DNA from: Arthrobacter humicola
GTDB lineage: Bacteria; Actinomycetota; Actinomycetes; Actinomycetales; Micrococcaceae
Assembly (NCBI RefSeq): GCF_022803015.1
Contig: NZ_JAFKON010000003.1
Span: 248,001 to 312,000, forward strand
DNA: 64,000 nucleotides
Reading direction: 5' to 3'
The position numbers were made by a program, and so were the translations under genes. Each line of letters begins with the position of its first letter. The stretch's first letter is position 1. This document shows, piece by piece, positions 28,142 to 38,080 of the stretch. The notes beneath the pieces were generated by a model. It was not told where the DNA came from. It did not search any database and saw nothing but the letters and a program-made list of their open reading frames with translations.

Positions 28142-29718
28142 CAGGACTCGGCTCCTGCGTCGGGCGTTGCGTCAGTGACTGCGTCAACGCTGATGTTGTG
28201 CAGCGACCTGGCGGTGTGCACGGCGCGCAGCGGGGCGGCGGCCTTGTTCACGGTTTCCTGGGCCTCGGTCGGGTTCACCGAATCTGCGACGATCCCGCCG
28301 CCGGCCTGGACGTACGCGCGTCCCTCCCGGAGCAGGGCCGACCGGATGGCGATCGCCATGTCCATGTCCCCGGCGAAGTCCAGGTACCCCACCACGCCGC
28401 CATAGATGCCGCGCCGGTGCGGTTCAAGTTCGTCCAGCAGGCGCAGGGCCCGCGGCTTCGGGGCGCCGGAGAGGGTGCCGGCCGGGAACGTGGCCTTGAG
28501 CACGTCGTAGGCCTTGGCGGCCGGGGCGAGCTCGCCGACCACGGTGGACACCAGGTGCATGATGTGGCTGAAGCGCTCCACTTCCATGAATTGCGTGACG
28601 TCGACGGATCCTGCCACGCAGACCTTCGAGAGGTCGTTGCGGGACAGGTCGACCAGCATCAGGTGCTCGGCGCGTTCTTTCTCGTCCGCCAGCAGTTCCT
28701 CGGCCAGGGCCTTGTCCGCCTCGACCGTCTTGCCGCGCGGGCGTGAGCCGGCGATGGGGTGGGTGATGACTTCGTCCCCTGTCACTGTGACGAGGGCCTC
28801 CGGCGAGGAGCCGACGATCGTGTATTCGCGGCCGGCGGCGTCCTCGAAGCTGAAGAGGTACATGTAGGGGCTGGGGTTGGTGTTCCGCAGGACCCGGTAG
28901 ACGTCGAGGGGGTCGGCGCCGCACTCCATTTCGAAGCGGCGGGAGATCACCACCTGGAAGACCTCACCGTCCACGATCGCTTCCTTGCCGCGGTCCAGGG
29001 CGGCCAGGTACTCGGTTTCGTCCCAACGCTCCTGCACACTGGACGCGAAATCCAGGGCAGCCGTCTCCAGCACGGAGACCGGCTGCTCCACGGGGCGGCT
29101 GATCTTTTCGAGAAGGGCTTTGACGCGGGCGACGGCGTCATGCCAGGCGTCGTCGACCCGTTCGGTGCTGTTGTCGAAGTTGATGGCGTTGGCGATCAGC
29201 AGGACGGTGCCGTCCATGTTGTCGTGGACCGCCATGTCGGTGACCAGGTTGAGGGCCATTTCCGGCAGTTGGAGATCGTCCTCCGGCGGGCTGGTCAGTT
29301 TCTCCCAGTGCCGGACGGTTTCCCAACCCAGGAACCCGACCAGTCCCGAGGTGAACGGCGGGAGGCCGTCGAAGCGCTCGGTGCGCAGCGCGGCGACGGT
29401 GTCGCGGATGGCGTCCACGGGGTTGCCGTCCAGGGGCACACCGACCGGGGGCTCGCCCAGCCAGTGCGCGCTGCCGTCCTTGGTGGTCAGGGTCGCCCGG
29501 GAGCGGGAGCCGATGAAGGAATAGCGCGACCAGGCGCCGCCGACCGCCGCAGATTCCATCAGAAACGTTCCGGGCTGCCCATGGGCGAGCTTGCGGTAGA
29601 GCCCGATTGGGGTTTCGGCGTCAGCCAGCACCTTGAGCCGGACGGGGATGACGCGGCTGTGGCCTGCGAGTTCGCGGAACTCTTCGAGGCCGGGGCTGAT
29701 GATTCCAAGGTCCTGCAT
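28141..29718 (-). CDS. trpE: Anthranilate synthase component I
   Basis: A 525-residue enzyme that converts chorismate to anthranilate using ammonia from the TrpG subunit, which is not in this window. The N-terminal FLMESAAVGGAWSRYSFIG matches the tryptophan feedback-inhibition pocket. The chorismate-binding domain shows VISRRFEMECGADPLDVYR, PEALVTV, HPIAGSRPRGKT, and the C-terminal GIYGGVVGYLDFAGDMD and VQAGGGIVADS. It heads the trp run and ends in a one-base overlap with the membrane protein gene. I see no convincing leader peptide or attenuator in the 121 bp before it. Confidence 0.96.
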   Translation of the reverse strand: MQDLGIISPGLEEFRELAGHSRVIPVRLKVLADAETPIGLYRKLAHGQPGTFLMESAAVGGAWSRYSFIGSRSRATLTTKDGSAHWLGEPPVGVPLDGNPVDAIRDTVAALRTERFDGLPPFTSGLVGFLGWETVRHWEKLTSPPEDDLQLPEMALNLVTDMAVHDNMDGTVLLIANAINFDNSTERVDDAWHDAVARVKALLEKISRPVEQPVSVLETAALDFASSVQERWDETEYLAALDRGKEAIVDGEVFQVVISRRFEMECGADPLDVYRVLRNTNPSPYMYLFSFEDAAGREYTIVGSSPEALVTVTGDEVITHPIAGSRPRGKTVEADKALAEELLADEKERAEHLMLVDLSRNDLSKVCVAGSVDVTQFMEVERFSHIMHLVSTVVGELAPAAKAYDVLKATFPAGTLSGAPKPRALRLLDELEPHRRGIYGGVVGYLDFAGDMDMAIAIRSALLREGRAYVQAGGGIVADSVNPTEAQETVNKAAAPLRAVHTARSLHNISVDAVTDATPDAGAES

Positions 29719-29839
29719 GGCTGTGCTTTCCGCCTGTTCTTTAGGTGGACCTGCGACCGGATCCGGTCATGGGATCCTGCCTGGGTCCGGTTCGTGAAGC
29801 TGTGGAAGCGCCGGGGCGCTCTGCCGGTGTGCCGGGCGC

Positions 29840-30298
29840 CTAGCCTCCGTGGCCAACGACGGCGTCGAGCTCGCGGCCGTCGAAGCACGTGCGGGTTCCG
29901 GTGTGGCAGGCCGCGCCGACCTGGTCGACCCGCACCAGCAGCGCATCGCCGTCACAGTCCATGGCGAGCGACTTGACCCACTGCACGTGCCCGGAGGTGT
30001 CTCCCTTGCGCCAGTACTCCTGGCGGGAGCGCGAAAAGAAGGTCACGCGCCCGCTGGTCAGGGTGCGGTGCAGCGCCTCGTCGTCCATCCAGCCCAGCAT
30101 CAGCACCTCGTGGGTGTCGAATTGCTGGACGATGGCGGCCACCAGGCCGGCGCTGTCGCGCTTGAGCGCGTCCGCCAGTCCGGCCGGGAGGGGGCTGCCG
30201 CTGACGGGACTGCGATCGACGGCGCTGCCGTTAATGGCGCTGCCGTTGATGGGGCTGCCGTTGATGGGGCTGGGGGCGGAGGCGGGCTGCTCAGACAT
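29840..30298 (-). CDS. hisI: Phosphoribosyl-AMP cyclohydrolase
   Basis: A 152-residue enzyme that opens the ring of phosphoribosyl-AMP in histidine synthesis. ATG 30298 is used; the frame upstream is not protein-like. The core shows [37 protein letters not shown] and the metal-binding Asp/Cys sites DCDGDALL and [10 protein letters not shown]. Residues 5-35 are a low-complexity tail built from repeated (S/A)-x-(I/V)-N-G units encoded by 15-bp tandem repeats. The core starts at [10 protein letters not shown]. The gene lies 121 bp upstream of trpE on the same strand. Confidence 0.95.
   Translation of the reverse strand: MSEQPASAPSPINGSPINGSAINGSAVDRSPVSGSPLPAGLADALKRDSAGLVAAIVQQFDTHEVLMLGWMDDEALHRTLTSGRVTFFSRSRQEYWRKGDTSGHVQWVKSLAMDCDGDALLVRVDQVGAACHTGTRTCFDGRELDAVVGHGG
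30191..30272. repeat. 15-bp tandem repeat inside the 5' end of hisI
   Basis: Five and a half in-frame copies of a 15-bp unit close to GGGGCTGCCGTTGAT (plus-strand reading). They encode repeated five-residue units ([10 protein letters not shown]) at the N-terminus of HisI. The copies vary by a few bases, so the array is not brand new. Confidence 0.8.
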
Positions 30299-30475
30299 CA
30301 GATCAAGTCTAGTGCCTCCGGGCCGGTTGCCGGCCTGCGGACAGGTCCCGCCGCTTAACACTGGTGCGCCAATCGGCCCGGCGCCGCGGTCCGGCCCCGC
30401 ATCATGCGGCCGGGCGCGGTTGCGGCGGCGATTCCTGTGCCCACGCACGGCCGTCTCGTGCTAGTTTCACAAGTG

Positions 30476-31120
30476 ATGCATTTCGTCGAACCGTCCCGAG
30501 AAGTCCTGGCCGAAACCCTGCTGGCGGCCGGCCCTGATGCCGCCACGCTCTGCACAGGTTGGCTCACCCGCGATCTTGCCGCGCACCTGTACCTGCGCGA
30601 GCGGAAAATCGCCGTCGGACTGGGCCTGCTGATCAAGCGCCTGTCCAAGGCCTCGGACCAGGCGACGGCCGAACTGGCGGGCACCTTGAAGACCACCGAG
30701 GACTACGCCAAGCTGGTCAACGACTTCCGGGCCGGTCCCCCGGCGCTGTCCCCGCTGCGGATCAAGGCGCTGGACGAAAGCTCCAACCTGATCGAGTACT
30801 TTGTGCACACCGAGGACGTCCGCCGCGCCGTGGACCGCTGGGCCCCGCGCGCCCTGGACCAGGCCTATTCGGACGCGCTGTGGGATGAGCTCGTCAAGCG
30901 GGCCGCGATCCTGTACCGCGGCGTGGATCTGGGCATCGTGCTGGTGAGCCCCTCGGGTCCGCGGCATGTCGCCAAACGCGCCCCCGTGTCCGTGGCCATC
31001 GTCGGCGAACCGGGCGAGCTGCTCATGCACGCCCACGGCCGCACCCGCCACGCCCTCGTGACTTTTGAAGGCCAGCCGGACGCTGTCGCGCTCCTGCAGT
31101 CCGCCGAAGTCGGCCTCTAA
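30476..31120 (+). CDS. TIGR03085 family protein (maleylpyruvate isomerase-like fold)
   Basis: A 214-residue protein from ATG 30476. The start MHFVEPSREVLAETLLAAGPDA, CTGWLTRDLAAHLYLRERK and NLIEYFVHTEDVRRA fit the TIGR03085 branch of the DinB/maleylpyruvate isomerase-like family, in which the histidines (LAAHLY, FVHTED) form a metal site. The C-terminal 70 residues form an SCP2-like small domain. Function is unknown, possibly a thiol-dependent enzyme. It is divergent from hisI with a 177-bp gap and convergent with hisF across the palindromic repeat. Confidence 0.8.
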   Translation: MHFVEPSREVLAETLLAAGPDAATLCTGWLTRDLAAHLYLRERKIAVGLGLLIKRLSKASDQATAELAGTLKTTEDYAKLVNDFRAGPPALSPLRIKALDESSNLIEYFVHTEDVRRAVDRWAPRALDQAYSDALWDELVKRAAILYRGVDLGIVLVSPSGPRHVAKRAPVSVAIVGEPGELLMHAHGRTRHALVTFEGQPDAVALLQSAEVGL

Positions 31121-31138
31121 CACGCTCCGCAGAACCAA

Positions 31139-31201
31139 CAACGCGGGGTCACTTACGGCCCAAAATCCCCTCCGGGATGGGCGGTAAGTGACCCCGCGTT
31201 G
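31139..31201. repeat. Long palindromic intergenic repeat, copy 1
   Basis: Arms starting CAACGCGGGGTCACTTAC pair with their complement ending at 31201, around a shorter inner hairpin. The arms match the element at 44756-44817 in sequence, length and layout. It lies 18 bp after the TIGR03085 stop and 16 bp from the hisF stop, so it may end transcription from both sides. Confidence 0.8.
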
Positions 31202-31217
31202 CTTTAAGCGGCGGGGA

Positions 31218-31994
31218 CTAGCGGACTTCGAAGCCTGCGTCGCGGATCGCGGCCTTGACTTGCGCAATCATGTCCAGCGGGCCGAAGTGGAAGACCGAGG
31301 CCGCCAGGACGGCGTCGGCGCCTGCTGCCACAGCCGGCGGGAAGTGCTCCGGCTTGCCGGCACCACCGGAGGCGATGAGCGGGACCTTGACCCCCGCCCG
31401 CGCCAGGCGGATCAGTTCCAGATCGAAGCCGTCCTTGGTGCCGTCGGCGTCGATCGAGTTCAGCAGGATTTCACCCACCCCGCGGTCGGCCGCTTCCCGC
31501 GCCCAGGCGATCGCGTCGATGCCGGTCCCCTGCCGTCCGCCGTGCGTGGTGACCTCGAAGCCGGACGGGGTGGGCTGCGAGCCCGGACGGGTCCGGCGCG
31601 CGTCGAGGGAAAGCACCAGGACCTGGGAACCGAAGTGCCGGGTGATCTCGTCGATCACGTCCGGCCGGGCCACGGCTGCGGTGTTGATGGCGGCCTTGTC
31701 CGCGCCGCAGCGCAGGAGTTTGTCCACCTCGGCCACGCCACGGACGCCGCCGCCGACCGTCAGCGGGATGAAGACTTCCTCGGCGGTGCGGCGGACGACG
31801 TCGAACGTGGTCTCCCGGTTGCCGGAGGACGCCGTGACGTCAAGGAAGGTCAGCTCGTCGGCGCCGCTGTTGTCGTAGCGGTGCGCCAGTTCCACCGGGT
31901 CCCCCGCGTCGCGGAGGCCCTCAAAGTTGATGCCCTTGACCACGCGGCCGGCGTCGACGTCGAGGCACGGGATGACGCGCACGGCAACAGTCAT
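31218..31994 (-). CDS. hisF: Imidazole glycerol phosphate synthase, cyclase subunit
   Basis: A 258-residue TIM barrel that closes the imidazole ring using ammonia from HisH. The N-terminal [20 protein letters not shown] contains the catalytic Asp, and the second Asp lies in [29 protein letters not shown] and [12 protein letters not shown] are the phosphate-binding loops. Length is normal. HisH is not in the window. Confidence 0.97.
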   Translation of the reverse strand: MTVAVRVIPCLDVDAGRVVKGINFEGLRDAGDPVELAHRYDNSGADELTFLDVTASSGNRETTFDVVRRTAEEVFIPLTVGGGVRGVAEVDKLLRCGADKAAINTAAVARPDVIDEITRHFGSQVLVLSLDARRTRPGSQPTPSGFEVTTHGGRQGTGIDAIAWAREAADRGVGEILLNSIDADGTKDGFDLELIRLARAGVKVPLIASGGAGKPEHFPPAVAAGADAVLAASVFHFGPLDMIAQVKAAIRDAGFEVR

Positions 31995-32074
31995 GACTTC
32001 TCCTGGTACTTGCAGGCGGGTAATTGCTGCAGGGTGATTGCTGAAGGTGTTCCTGGCGGGACCCGGCGGGGCGC

Positions 32075-32917
32075 CTAGATGCGGCAGGCGTGGATGCTGC
32101 TGACCAGGATGGCGCGGGCGCCGAGGTCGTAGAGCTCGTCCATGATCCGGTTGGTTTCCCGCTTGGGCACCATCGAGCGGACGGCCACCCAGTCCGAATC
32201 GCGCAGCGGCGACACGGTGGGCGACTCCAGGCCCGGGGTGAGCCCGGCGGCCTGCTCCACGAGTTCCTTGCGGATGTCGTAGTCCATCAGCACGTACTGC
32301 CGGGCCACGAGGACGCCCTGGAGCCGGCGGATCAGGACCTCCGTGGCAGGGTTCTGCTCGCCCTTGCGGCCAATCAGCACGGACTCCGAATTCAGGATCG
32401 GCTCGCCGAAGATCTCCATGCCGGCGGCCTTGAGCGTGGTGCCGGTCTCTACGACGTCGGCAATCGCGTCGGCGACGCCGAGGCGGACGGAGGATTCGAC
32501 GGCGCCGTCAAGGCGGACCACCTTGGCGTTGATGCCGCGTGCGGCCAGGTAGCCGCGCAGCAGTCCGTCGTAGCTCGTGGCCAGGCGCTTGCCCTCGAGC
32601 TCGGCGACCGTGGTGAAGTCGCCGACCGGGCCGGCGAAGCGGAAGGTGGAAGCGGCGAAGCCCAACGGCAGCAGTTCCTCAGCCTCGACCTCCGCGTCGA
32701 GCAGCAGGTCGCGGCCGGTGATGCCGACGTCGAGCGTTCCCTGGCCCACGTACACAGCTATGTCGCGCGGGCGCAGGAAGAAGAACTCAATGTCGTTGTC
32801 CGGGTCCACCATGACAAGCTCGCGGGTGTCGCGGCGCTGGCGGTAGCCTGCCTCGGCAAGCATGGCCGCGGCAGCTTCGGACAGGGATCCCTTGTTCGGG
32901 ACGGCAACTCTAAGCAT
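32075..32917 (-). CDS. hisG: ATP phosphoribosyltransferase (long form)
   Basis: A 280-residue enzyme catalysing the first step of histidine synthesis. ATG 32917 ([16 protein letters not shown]) is the conserved start. [14 protein letters not shown] and [20 protein letters not shown] are the substrate-binding loops. The C-terminal 75 residues form the regulatory domain of the long, histidine-inhibited HisG. It lies 104 bp after hisE. Confidence 0.97.
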   Translation of the reverse strand: MLRVAVPNKGSLSEAAAAMLAEAGYRQRRDTRELVMVDPDNDIEFFFLRPRDIAVYVGQGTLDVGITGRDLLLDAEVEAEELLPLGFAASTFRFAGPVGDFTTVAELEGKRLATSYDGLLRGYLAARGINAKVVRLDGAVESSVRLGVADAIADVVETGTTLKAAGMEIFGEPILNSESVLIGRKGEQNPATEVLIRRLQGVLVARQYVLMDYDIRKELVEQAAGLTPGLESPTVSPLRDSDWVAVRSMVPKRETNRIMDELYDLGARAILVSSIHACRI

Positions 32918-33021
32918 GGGGAAAGTCTCTCTTGGGTGTGGAAGTCTCTGTTCGGGCACATCGGCCACGCTGTGCACGGGATCCGCCAGCGAAGTCATGG
33001 CGGTGTCCGGTGCGGGCGCGG

Positions 33022-33285
33022 CTACAGATGCTTGTAGACGTCTTCCAGGGTGAGTCCTTTGGCGAGCATCAGAACCTGCAGGTGGTAGAGCAGCTGGGAA
33101 ATTTCCTCGGCGGCGGCCTCATCGGATTCATACTCCGCAGCCATCCAAACCTCGGCTGCTTCCTCCACGACCTTCTTGCCGATGCCGTGGACTCCGGAAT
33201 CCAGTTCGGCGACGGTGCGGGAGCCCTCCGGGCGGACGGCTGCCTTTTCACTCAGTTCTGCGAACAGCGACTCGAAATTCTTCAC
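33022..33285 (-). CDS. hisE: Phosphoribosyl-ATP pyrophosphatase
   Basis: An 87-residue all-helical MazG-like enzyme for the second step of histidine synthesis. The signature [20 protein letters not shown] with the Mg-binding E-x-x-E-x-x-(12)-E-x-x-D pattern is present, followed by [13 protein letters not shown]. It is a separate gene rather than the HisIE fusion found elsewhere. It follows ribH with a 157-bp gap. Confidence 0.95.
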   Translation of the reverse strand: MKNFESLFAELSEKAAVRPEGSRTVAELDSGVHGIGKKVVEEAAEVWMAAEYESDEAAAEEISQLLYHLQVLMLAKGLTLEDVYKHL

Positions 33286-33442
33286 GCCCCCAAGCCTACT
33301 TGCTCCCGGCGCGGGAACGCCCGCCGGGGCGTTGCATGACGGCGGAGATGTGAGGCACTACATATCCAACACGGCCGGCACACTCAACCGGCGCGGGTGG
33401 CCACGGAGCCGCCCGCACCGGCAAAAGCTGCAGCTTGGCGGT

Positions 33443-33928
33443 TCAGCCGAACTGTTTGAGCGTCACTGCCGTGGCCAGGGCGGCGGTAACGGCCTCGTGA
33501 CCCTTGTCCTCGGTGGATCCGGGCAGGCCTGCCCGGTCGATCCCCTGCTGCTCGGTATCGCACGTCAGCACGCCGAAGCCGACGGGAATCCCGGTGCGGA
33601 CGCTGACCTCGGTCAGGCCCAGGGTGGCCGCCTCGCAGACATATTCGAAGTGCGGGGTACCGCCCCGGATGACGACGCCGAGCGCCACGACGGCGTCGAA
33701 GTGCGGTGCCAGCCGGGCGGCCGCGACCGGGAGCTCAAACGTGCCCGGCACGCGCAGGACGGTCGGCTCATTGATGCCGGCGTCCTTCGCGGCGCGCAGG
33801 GCACCGTCGAGCAGCCCGTCCATGATCTGGGTGTGCCAGCTCGCGGCCACAATGGCCAGCTTGAGCTGTGAGGTTTCTTCGGGCTTGAAGGTGCTGAGGT
33901 CGATCTGGGGGGCGCCGTGGCCGCTCAT
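33443..33928 (-). CDS. ribH: 6,7-dimethyl-8-ribityllumazine synthase
   Basis: A 161-residue enzyme condensing the ribityl-pyrimidine with dihydroxybutanone phosphate, the penultimate riboflavin step. [20 protein letters not shown] and [13 protein letters not shown] lead to the catalytic region [20 protein letters not shown] with its His. It lies 44 bp after ribA and is the last rib gene. Confidence 0.97.
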   Translation of the reverse strand: MSGHGAPQIDLSTFKPEETSQLKLAIVAASWHTQIMDGLLDGALRAAKDAGINEPTVLRVPGTFELPVAAARLAPHFDAVVALGVVIRGGTPHFEYVCEAATLGLTEVSVRTGIPVGFGVLTCDTEQQGIDRAGLPGSTEDKGHEAVTAALATAVTLKQFG

Positions 33929-33972
33929 AGGTATTCCTTGCTGTTGAGTCTGGTGGTCGTGTTGCTGCCCGG

Positions 33973-34668
33973 TCAGTCCTGGTCGTGCTCGAATCCGGAC
34001 AGGCCGGCGGCCGGAGCCGGTTCAACGTCCAGGACCAGGCGGTGGTCCATCCGGTCCTTCTTCGTCTGCAGGTAGCGGATGTTCTGCTCCCGGGAGGGGA
34101 CCTCCGTGGGGACCATCTCCACCACCTTGACGCCTGCCTGCGCAAGCCGGTCCTGCTTGTCCGGGTTGTTGCTCAGCAGCCGGATCTCGTGGAGACCCAT
34201 CTCCGCGAGGATCTGGGCCGCGGCCTTGTAGCAGCGCGCGTCGACCGGCAGCCCGAGCTGTTCGTTGGCCTCCACAGTGTCAAAACCGGCCTCCTGCAGG
34301 GCGTAGGCCTTCATCTTGTTCGCCAGGCCGATCCCCCGGCCCTCCTGGCCGCGCAGGTACAGCAGGGTGCCGCCGAGTTCGTTGATCAGCTCGAGCGCAT
34401 AGGCGAGCTGTTCGCCGCAGTCGCAGCGGTAGGAGCCAAACACATCGCCGGTCAGGCACTCCGAATGGAGGCGGACCAGCGGTGGCTCGCCGTCAACCGG
34501 CGCCATCGGTGAACTGACGGCCAGGTGCTCCGCGCCGGTGGCGAGGTCGGTCCAGGCCTGCGCCACGAAGTCGCCAAAGGCGGTGGGCAGCTGGACGATG
34601 GGTCCTGCGCTGACCGGATGCGGTTGACGGGCCATGGCCGTCTCTTCTCGGGTCTCCGAAGTCGTCAT
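33973..34668 (-). CDS. ribA: GTP cyclohydrolase II
   Basis: A 231-residue enzyme from ATG 34668, with GGAGGAG about 6 bases upstream. It makes the riboflavin pyrimidine precursor from GTP. The zinc cysteines are in [20 protein letters not shown], and the catalytic [20 protein letters not shown] and LLSNNP motifs follow. Here ribA is separate from ribB, whereas many actinobacteria carry a fused RibBA. The first 10 residues are an extension. Confidence 0.95.
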   Translation of the reverse strand: MTTSETREETAMARQPHPVSAGPIVQLPTAFGDFVAQAWTDLATGAEHLAVSSPMAPVDGEPPLVRLHSECLTGDVFGSYRCDCGEQLAYALELINELGGTLLYLRGQEGRGIGLANKMKAYALQEAGFDTVEANEQLGLPVDARCYKAAAQILAEMGLHEIRLLSNNPDKQDRLAQAGVKVVEMVPTEVPSREQNIRYLQTKKDRMDHRLVLDVEPAPAAGLSGFEHDQD

Positions 34669-34681
34669 TATTTCTCCTCCA

Positions 34682-35395
34682 TCAGACAGGGTCCGCTGCG
34701 TGGCTGCCGTGCTGTTCCGCTTCAAGATACGCCACCAGATCCGCAATCGAAATCAGGGGGCAGCCATGCTCGATGGCGAAGCCGCGCAATCCGTCCAGCC
34801 GCATCATTTCTCCGTTGTCGTACACAAGCTCTGCTATCACGCCCACGGGCTCCAGGCCCGCGAGCCGGCACAGGTCCACGGCCGCTTCGGTGTGGCCGGG
34901 ACGTTCCCGCACTCCCCCCTTAACGGCGCGGAGGGGAAAAACATGCCCGGGACGGGTCAAGGAATGTGGCCGGCTTTGCGGGTCGGCCAGGATCCGGGCC
35001 GTCAGGGCGCGGTCCGTGGCGGAAATTCCGGTGCTGACACCCACGGCGGCGTCGCAGGACACGGTGTAGGCGGTGCCCTTGGCGTCTTCGTTGATTGCCA
35101 CCATTGGCGGCAGCGCCAGGGCGTCGGCCCGGCCGGCGTCGAGCGGTACGCAGATCACTCCGGAGCTGTAGCGGACTGTCCAGCCCATCAGCGCGGGGGT
35201 GGCGTGCTCGGCGGCAAAAATGATGTCGCCTTCGTTCTCGCGGTCCTCGTTGTCCACCACCAGGACGGGGCGCCCGGCTGCCATGGCGCTGATGGCGTCC
35301 TCGATCGGATCGAGGCCTACACGCCCGGTGCCGGCAGCGGCGGCGCGGAGCACCCCGGCCACGTCATGGCCGGGCTGGTCCGTGACCCGGCTCAT
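34682..35395 (-). CDS. ribB: 3,4-dihydroxy-2-butanone 4-phosphate synthase
   Basis: A 237-residue enzyme making the four-carbon unit of riboflavin from ribulose 5-phosphate. Catalytic acidic residues are in [42 protein letters not shown] and [10 protein letters not shown] are conserved, the last with the catalytic His. It overlaps ribE by 4 bp and precedes ribA by 13 bp, so the pair behaves as a split RibBA. Confidence 0.95.
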   Translation of the reverse strand: MSRVTDQPGHDVAGVLRAAAAGTGRVGLDPIEDAISAMAAGRPVLVVDNEDRENEGDIIFAAEHATPALMGWTVRYSSGVICVPLDAGRADALALPPMVAINEDAKGTAYTVSCDAAVGVSTGISATDRALTARILADPQSRPHSLTRPGHVFPLRAVKGGVRERPGHTEAAVDLCRLAGLEPVGVIAELVYDNGEMMRLDGLRGFAIEHGCPLISIADLVAYLEAEQHGSHAADPV

Positions 35396-36078
35396 TTCGC
35401 GGCCCCGTCCGTGAGGGCGGCTTCTCCGGCGGAACCTTCGGCTGCCCTGTGCGCAGCGGGCGATGAACCGCCGGCAAAGGACAGCAGGCGTTCGGTGTAC
35501 TTAGCCAGGACATCGACTTCGAGGTTTACATGGCCGCCGGGTGTCTTCTGGCCTAGGCCGGTCTCGGCCAGGGTGGTCGGGATGAGCCCTACTTCAAACC
35601 AGGGCGCCGGATCGTTGGCCGGGCTGACTGCCGTGACGGTGAGGGAGACGCCGTCGACGGCGATGGATCCCTTTTCGGCGATGTACCGGGCCAGCCCGGC
35701 CGGCACCGCGAACCGCAGCCGGTCCCAGTTGCCAAGCCCCTCGCGCTCCACGAGCTGGCCGACGCCGTCGACGTGGCCCTGGACCACGTGGCCGTCCAAC
35801 CGTCCCCCGGCGGGGACGCAGCGTTCCAGGTTGACGGGATCGCCCGCCGTGAGTTCTCCGATCGTGCTGCGGACCAAGGTCTCGCCCATGACGTCAACGC
35901 TGAAGTCCCTGCCGTCGATCTGCGTGGCGGTGAGGCAGACGCCGTTGACCGCTATGGAACCGCCCAGGGCGAGACCGTCCGTGGCGCCGGGCGCATGGAG
36001 CCGAACGGTGGCGCTGCTGTCCCCGTTGCGCTCAACGGAGAGCACCTTTCCCTGCTCGGCGATAATTCCGGTAAACAT
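35392..36078 (-). CDS. ribE: Riboflavin synthase alpha chain
   Basis: A 228-residue enzyme that dismutates two lumazines to riboflavin. ATG 36078 ([16 protein letters not shown]) is the conserved start; TTG 36081 precedes it. It consists of two similar lumazine-binding halves: the first with [14 protein letters not shown], the second with [13 protein letters not shown]. The ATG overlaps the ribD stop by one base. The C-terminal 20 residues are an Ala-rich tail. Confidence 0.96.
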   Translation of the reverse strand: MFTGIIAEQGKVLSVERNGDSSATVRLHAPGATDGLALGGSIAVNGVCLTATQIDGRDFSVDVMGETLVRSTIGELTAGDPVNLERCVPAGGRLDGHVVQGHVDGVGQLVEREGLGNWDRLRFAVPAGLARYIAEKGSIAVDGVSLTVTAVSPANDPAPWFEVGLIPTTLAETGLGQKTPGGHVNLEVDVLAKYTERLLSFAGGSSPAAHRAAEGSAGEAALTDGAAK

Positions 36079-37289
36079 CAATTGCCTCCTGCGGCGGTGT
36101 CCGCGCCGGTGCGGTGCGGGGTGGTATCGGATGAAGTAGGGGTGGCGGCCGGGCCGGCCGGGTCAGCATCATCGGCGGTGGCGGCCGGGCGCAGATGGAG
36201 CCGGAGGTCGCGGCCGAGGACTTGGACGGCGCCTCCGGATGCCGGGTCCCATTCCCACCGCTGGGCATCGGCCAGGGTGGTGATGCCGAGGTCGTCCAGG
36301 GCGGCGGTGCCGGAGCCAAGCAGTGTGGGCGCCAGGTAGACGATGAGTTCGTCGACCAGGCCGGCGGCCAGGAACGCGCTCAGGATCCGTGAGCCGCCCT
36401 CCACCATGAGGTGCCGGACGCCGTGTGCGAACAGCTGGTCCAGGGCCTCGCGCGGGTCGCGGGTGGCCAGGTGCAGGACGTTGCCGTCGGCTCCGTGGAT
36501 GGCGGCGTCGTCGGGAATGCCCCGGTACCCCATCACGGCGCGCAACGGCTGTTTGCCCTCTGCTTCGCCGTTGGCGTTCCGGGCGGTAAGCCGGGGGTTG
36601 TCGATCAGGACCGTCTGGGTGCCCACCAGGATGGCGTCTATCCGGCCGCGCAGGGCGTGGTTGTCCGCAAGCGATTCCGGGCTGGAGATCCACTGGCTGG
36701 TGCCGTCGCTGGCGGCGATGCGGCTGTCGAGAGTCTGGGCGATATGCAGGGTGACGAAGGGCCGTTTGGCGGCGACGGCGTCGAACCAGCGCCGGTTCAG
36801 GTCCAGCGCCGCCTCGGCCGCCAGCCCGGAGCGGACACGGACGCCCGCGGCCCGGAGCGTCACGGCGCCGCCGGCCGCCGGGTCGTGGGGATCGTCGACG
36901 GCGTAGATGACGTCGGTGATGCCGGCATCGATGATCGCCTGCGCGCAGGGGCCGGTGCGCCCACAGTGGTTGCAGGGCTCCAGCGTCACCACGATCGCCG
37001 CGCCGCGGAGGTCCCGGCCCGCCGCTTTCGCCTGGCCGATGGCGTCGGCTTCGGCGTGGGCAGTCCCTGCGCCGCGGTGGTAACCGGTGGCGAGGTGCGT
37101 CCCGTCGGTCCCGACGACGACGGCGCCGACGAGCGGGTTGGCGCCCCGCGGGCCCTGCGCCGCGGCGGCCAGGGCAGCCTGCATCGCCGCATTCTCGGCA
37201 GCGTTAAACGCGGCAGTGCCGGACTGGGCAGTGCCGGACGGGGCGGCGCTGAATCCGGCGCTCAGGCCGGCGGTGTTGAGGGCACTCAC
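36078..37289 (-). CDS. ribD: Bifunctional deaminase/reductase RibD
   Basis: A 403-residue enzyme for the deamination and reduction steps of riboflavin synthesis. GTG 37289 overlaps the pnuC-like stop (GTGA). The deaminase domain (residues 35-180) has the zinc ligands in GTAHAEADAI and TLEPCNHCGRTGPC. The reductase domain (residues 185-375) shows VTLHIAQTLDSRIAASDGTS and LMVEGGSRILSAFL. The first 30 residues and the last 35 are low-complexity tails. Confidence 0.96.
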   Translation of the reverse strand: MSALNTAGLSAGFSAAPSGTAQSGTAAFNAAENAAMQAALAAAAQGPRGANPLVGAVVVGTDGTHLATGYHRGAGTAHAEADAIGQAKAAGRDLRGAAIVVTLEPCNHCGRTGPCAQAIIDAGITDVIYAVDDPHDPAAGGAVTLRAAGVRVRSGLAAEAALDLNRRWFDAVAAKRPFVTLHIAQTLDSRIAASDGTSQWISSPESLADNHALRGRIDAILVGTQTVLIDNPRLTARNANGEAEGKQPLRAVMGYRGIPDDAAIHGADGNVLHLATRDPREALDQLFAHGVRHLMVEGGSRILSAFLAAGLVDELIVYLAPTLLGSGTAALDDLGITTLADAQRWEWDPASGGAVQVLGRDLRLHLRPAATADDADPAGPAATPTSSDTTPHRTGADTAAGGN

Positions 37290-37984
37290 TTGGCCACCAC
37301 GGGGTCGGGGAAGACGGTTTCGACCGTGACCGGCCGGTTCGCCAGCCTGGAGGCACGCCACCAGACAAAGAACCCGGCCAGGGTGAAGAAGCCGTAGAAG
37401 AGGTACATGACGGCGCTGGCGTAGTAGCCGGCGCTGAACAGCAGTGGCACACCGACGATGTCCACCGCCACCCAGATGAGCCAGAACTCCGTCCAGCCCC
37501 GCGCCATGCCGTATGTCGCGAGCAGCGAGCCCATGAACGTCCACGCGTCGGCCCAGACCGGCGGGTAGGAGCCGAGGGAGTCGAAGACCGGGGTAAGCGC
37601 CATGGTGCCGGCCACGAGGCTGAGGGCAAGAATCACCCGGGTCTGGTTGCCGGCCCAGCGCGGCGCGACGGCAGTGCCGCCGCTGCCGGACTTCGTGCCC
37701 TGCTGCCAGCGGTACCAGCCGTAGAGGGCGACGCCGATGAACATGACTTGGCGTCCGGCCTGGCCCCACAGCGTGGCCGGCGTGGCGGAACCGAAGACGT
37801 TGCCCAGGAAGACCGTCAGGAGCAGCAAGTTGCCGGCGATGCCGACGGGCCATGCCCAGACCCGGCGGCGCATGCCGCCGACGGCGCTGGCGAGGCCAAA
37901 GATGTTGCCTAGCACTTCACGAAGAATCAGGACAGATCCGCCTACGGGGATCTGCGCTTCGAAGAGCCATCGCAAGGGGTCCAT
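37286..37984 (-). CDS. PnuC-family transporter, probably riboflavin (PnuX-like)
   Basis: A 232-residue membrane protein from ATG 37984 (MDPLRWLFEAQIPVGG) with GAAGGA upstream. Seven hydrophobic segments are present, with the PnuC-like REVLGNIFGLASA near the N-terminus and GWTEFWLIWVAVDIVGVPL. PnuC proteins move nicotinamide riboside, but a gene directly behind an FMN riboswitch and ahead of rib genes fits the actinobacterial riboflavin importer PnuX. The substrate is inferred from this context. Confidence 0.85.
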   Translation of the reverse strand: MDPLRWLFEAQIPVGGSVLILREVLGNIFGLASAVGGMRRRVWAWPVGIAGNLLLLTVFLGNVFGSATPATLWGQAGRQVMFIGVALYGWYRWQQGTKSGSGGTAVAPRWAGNQTRVILALSLVAGTMALTPVFDSLGSYPPVWADAWTFMGSLLATYGMARGWTEFWLIWVAVDIVGVPLLFSAGYYASAVMYLFYGFFTLAGFFVWWRASRLANRPVTVETVFPDPVVAK

Positions 37985-38046
37985 GTGTGTGTCGTTCCTT
38001 CCCTCAAGAACCGCGATGGCTCCGGGGGTATACGACAGCGCAATTA

Positions 38047-38069
38047 TGCGGCGCCGTTGGGGCGCCGCA
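38047..38069 (-). terminator. GC-rich hairpin after the FMN aptamer (expression platform)
   Basis: TGCGGCGCC pairs with GGCGCCGCA around a 5-base loop, 12 bases downstream of the riboswitch closing stem and upstream of the transporter start. The following ATAATTG is only a weak U-run. It probably serves as the termination switch of the riboswitch. Confidence 0.55.
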
Positions 38070-38080
38070 GTAACAGCTGT

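Noticed and set aside
29719..29839. Possible trp attenuator or leader peptide before trpE
   Set aside because: Only 121 bp, with no short ORF rich in Trp codons and no alternative hairpins that I could see.
36081..37853. Longer start for ribD, up to 591 codons
   Set aside because: The upstream part is the shadow of the transporter gene; GTG 37289 overlapping the transporter stop gives the normal RibD length.
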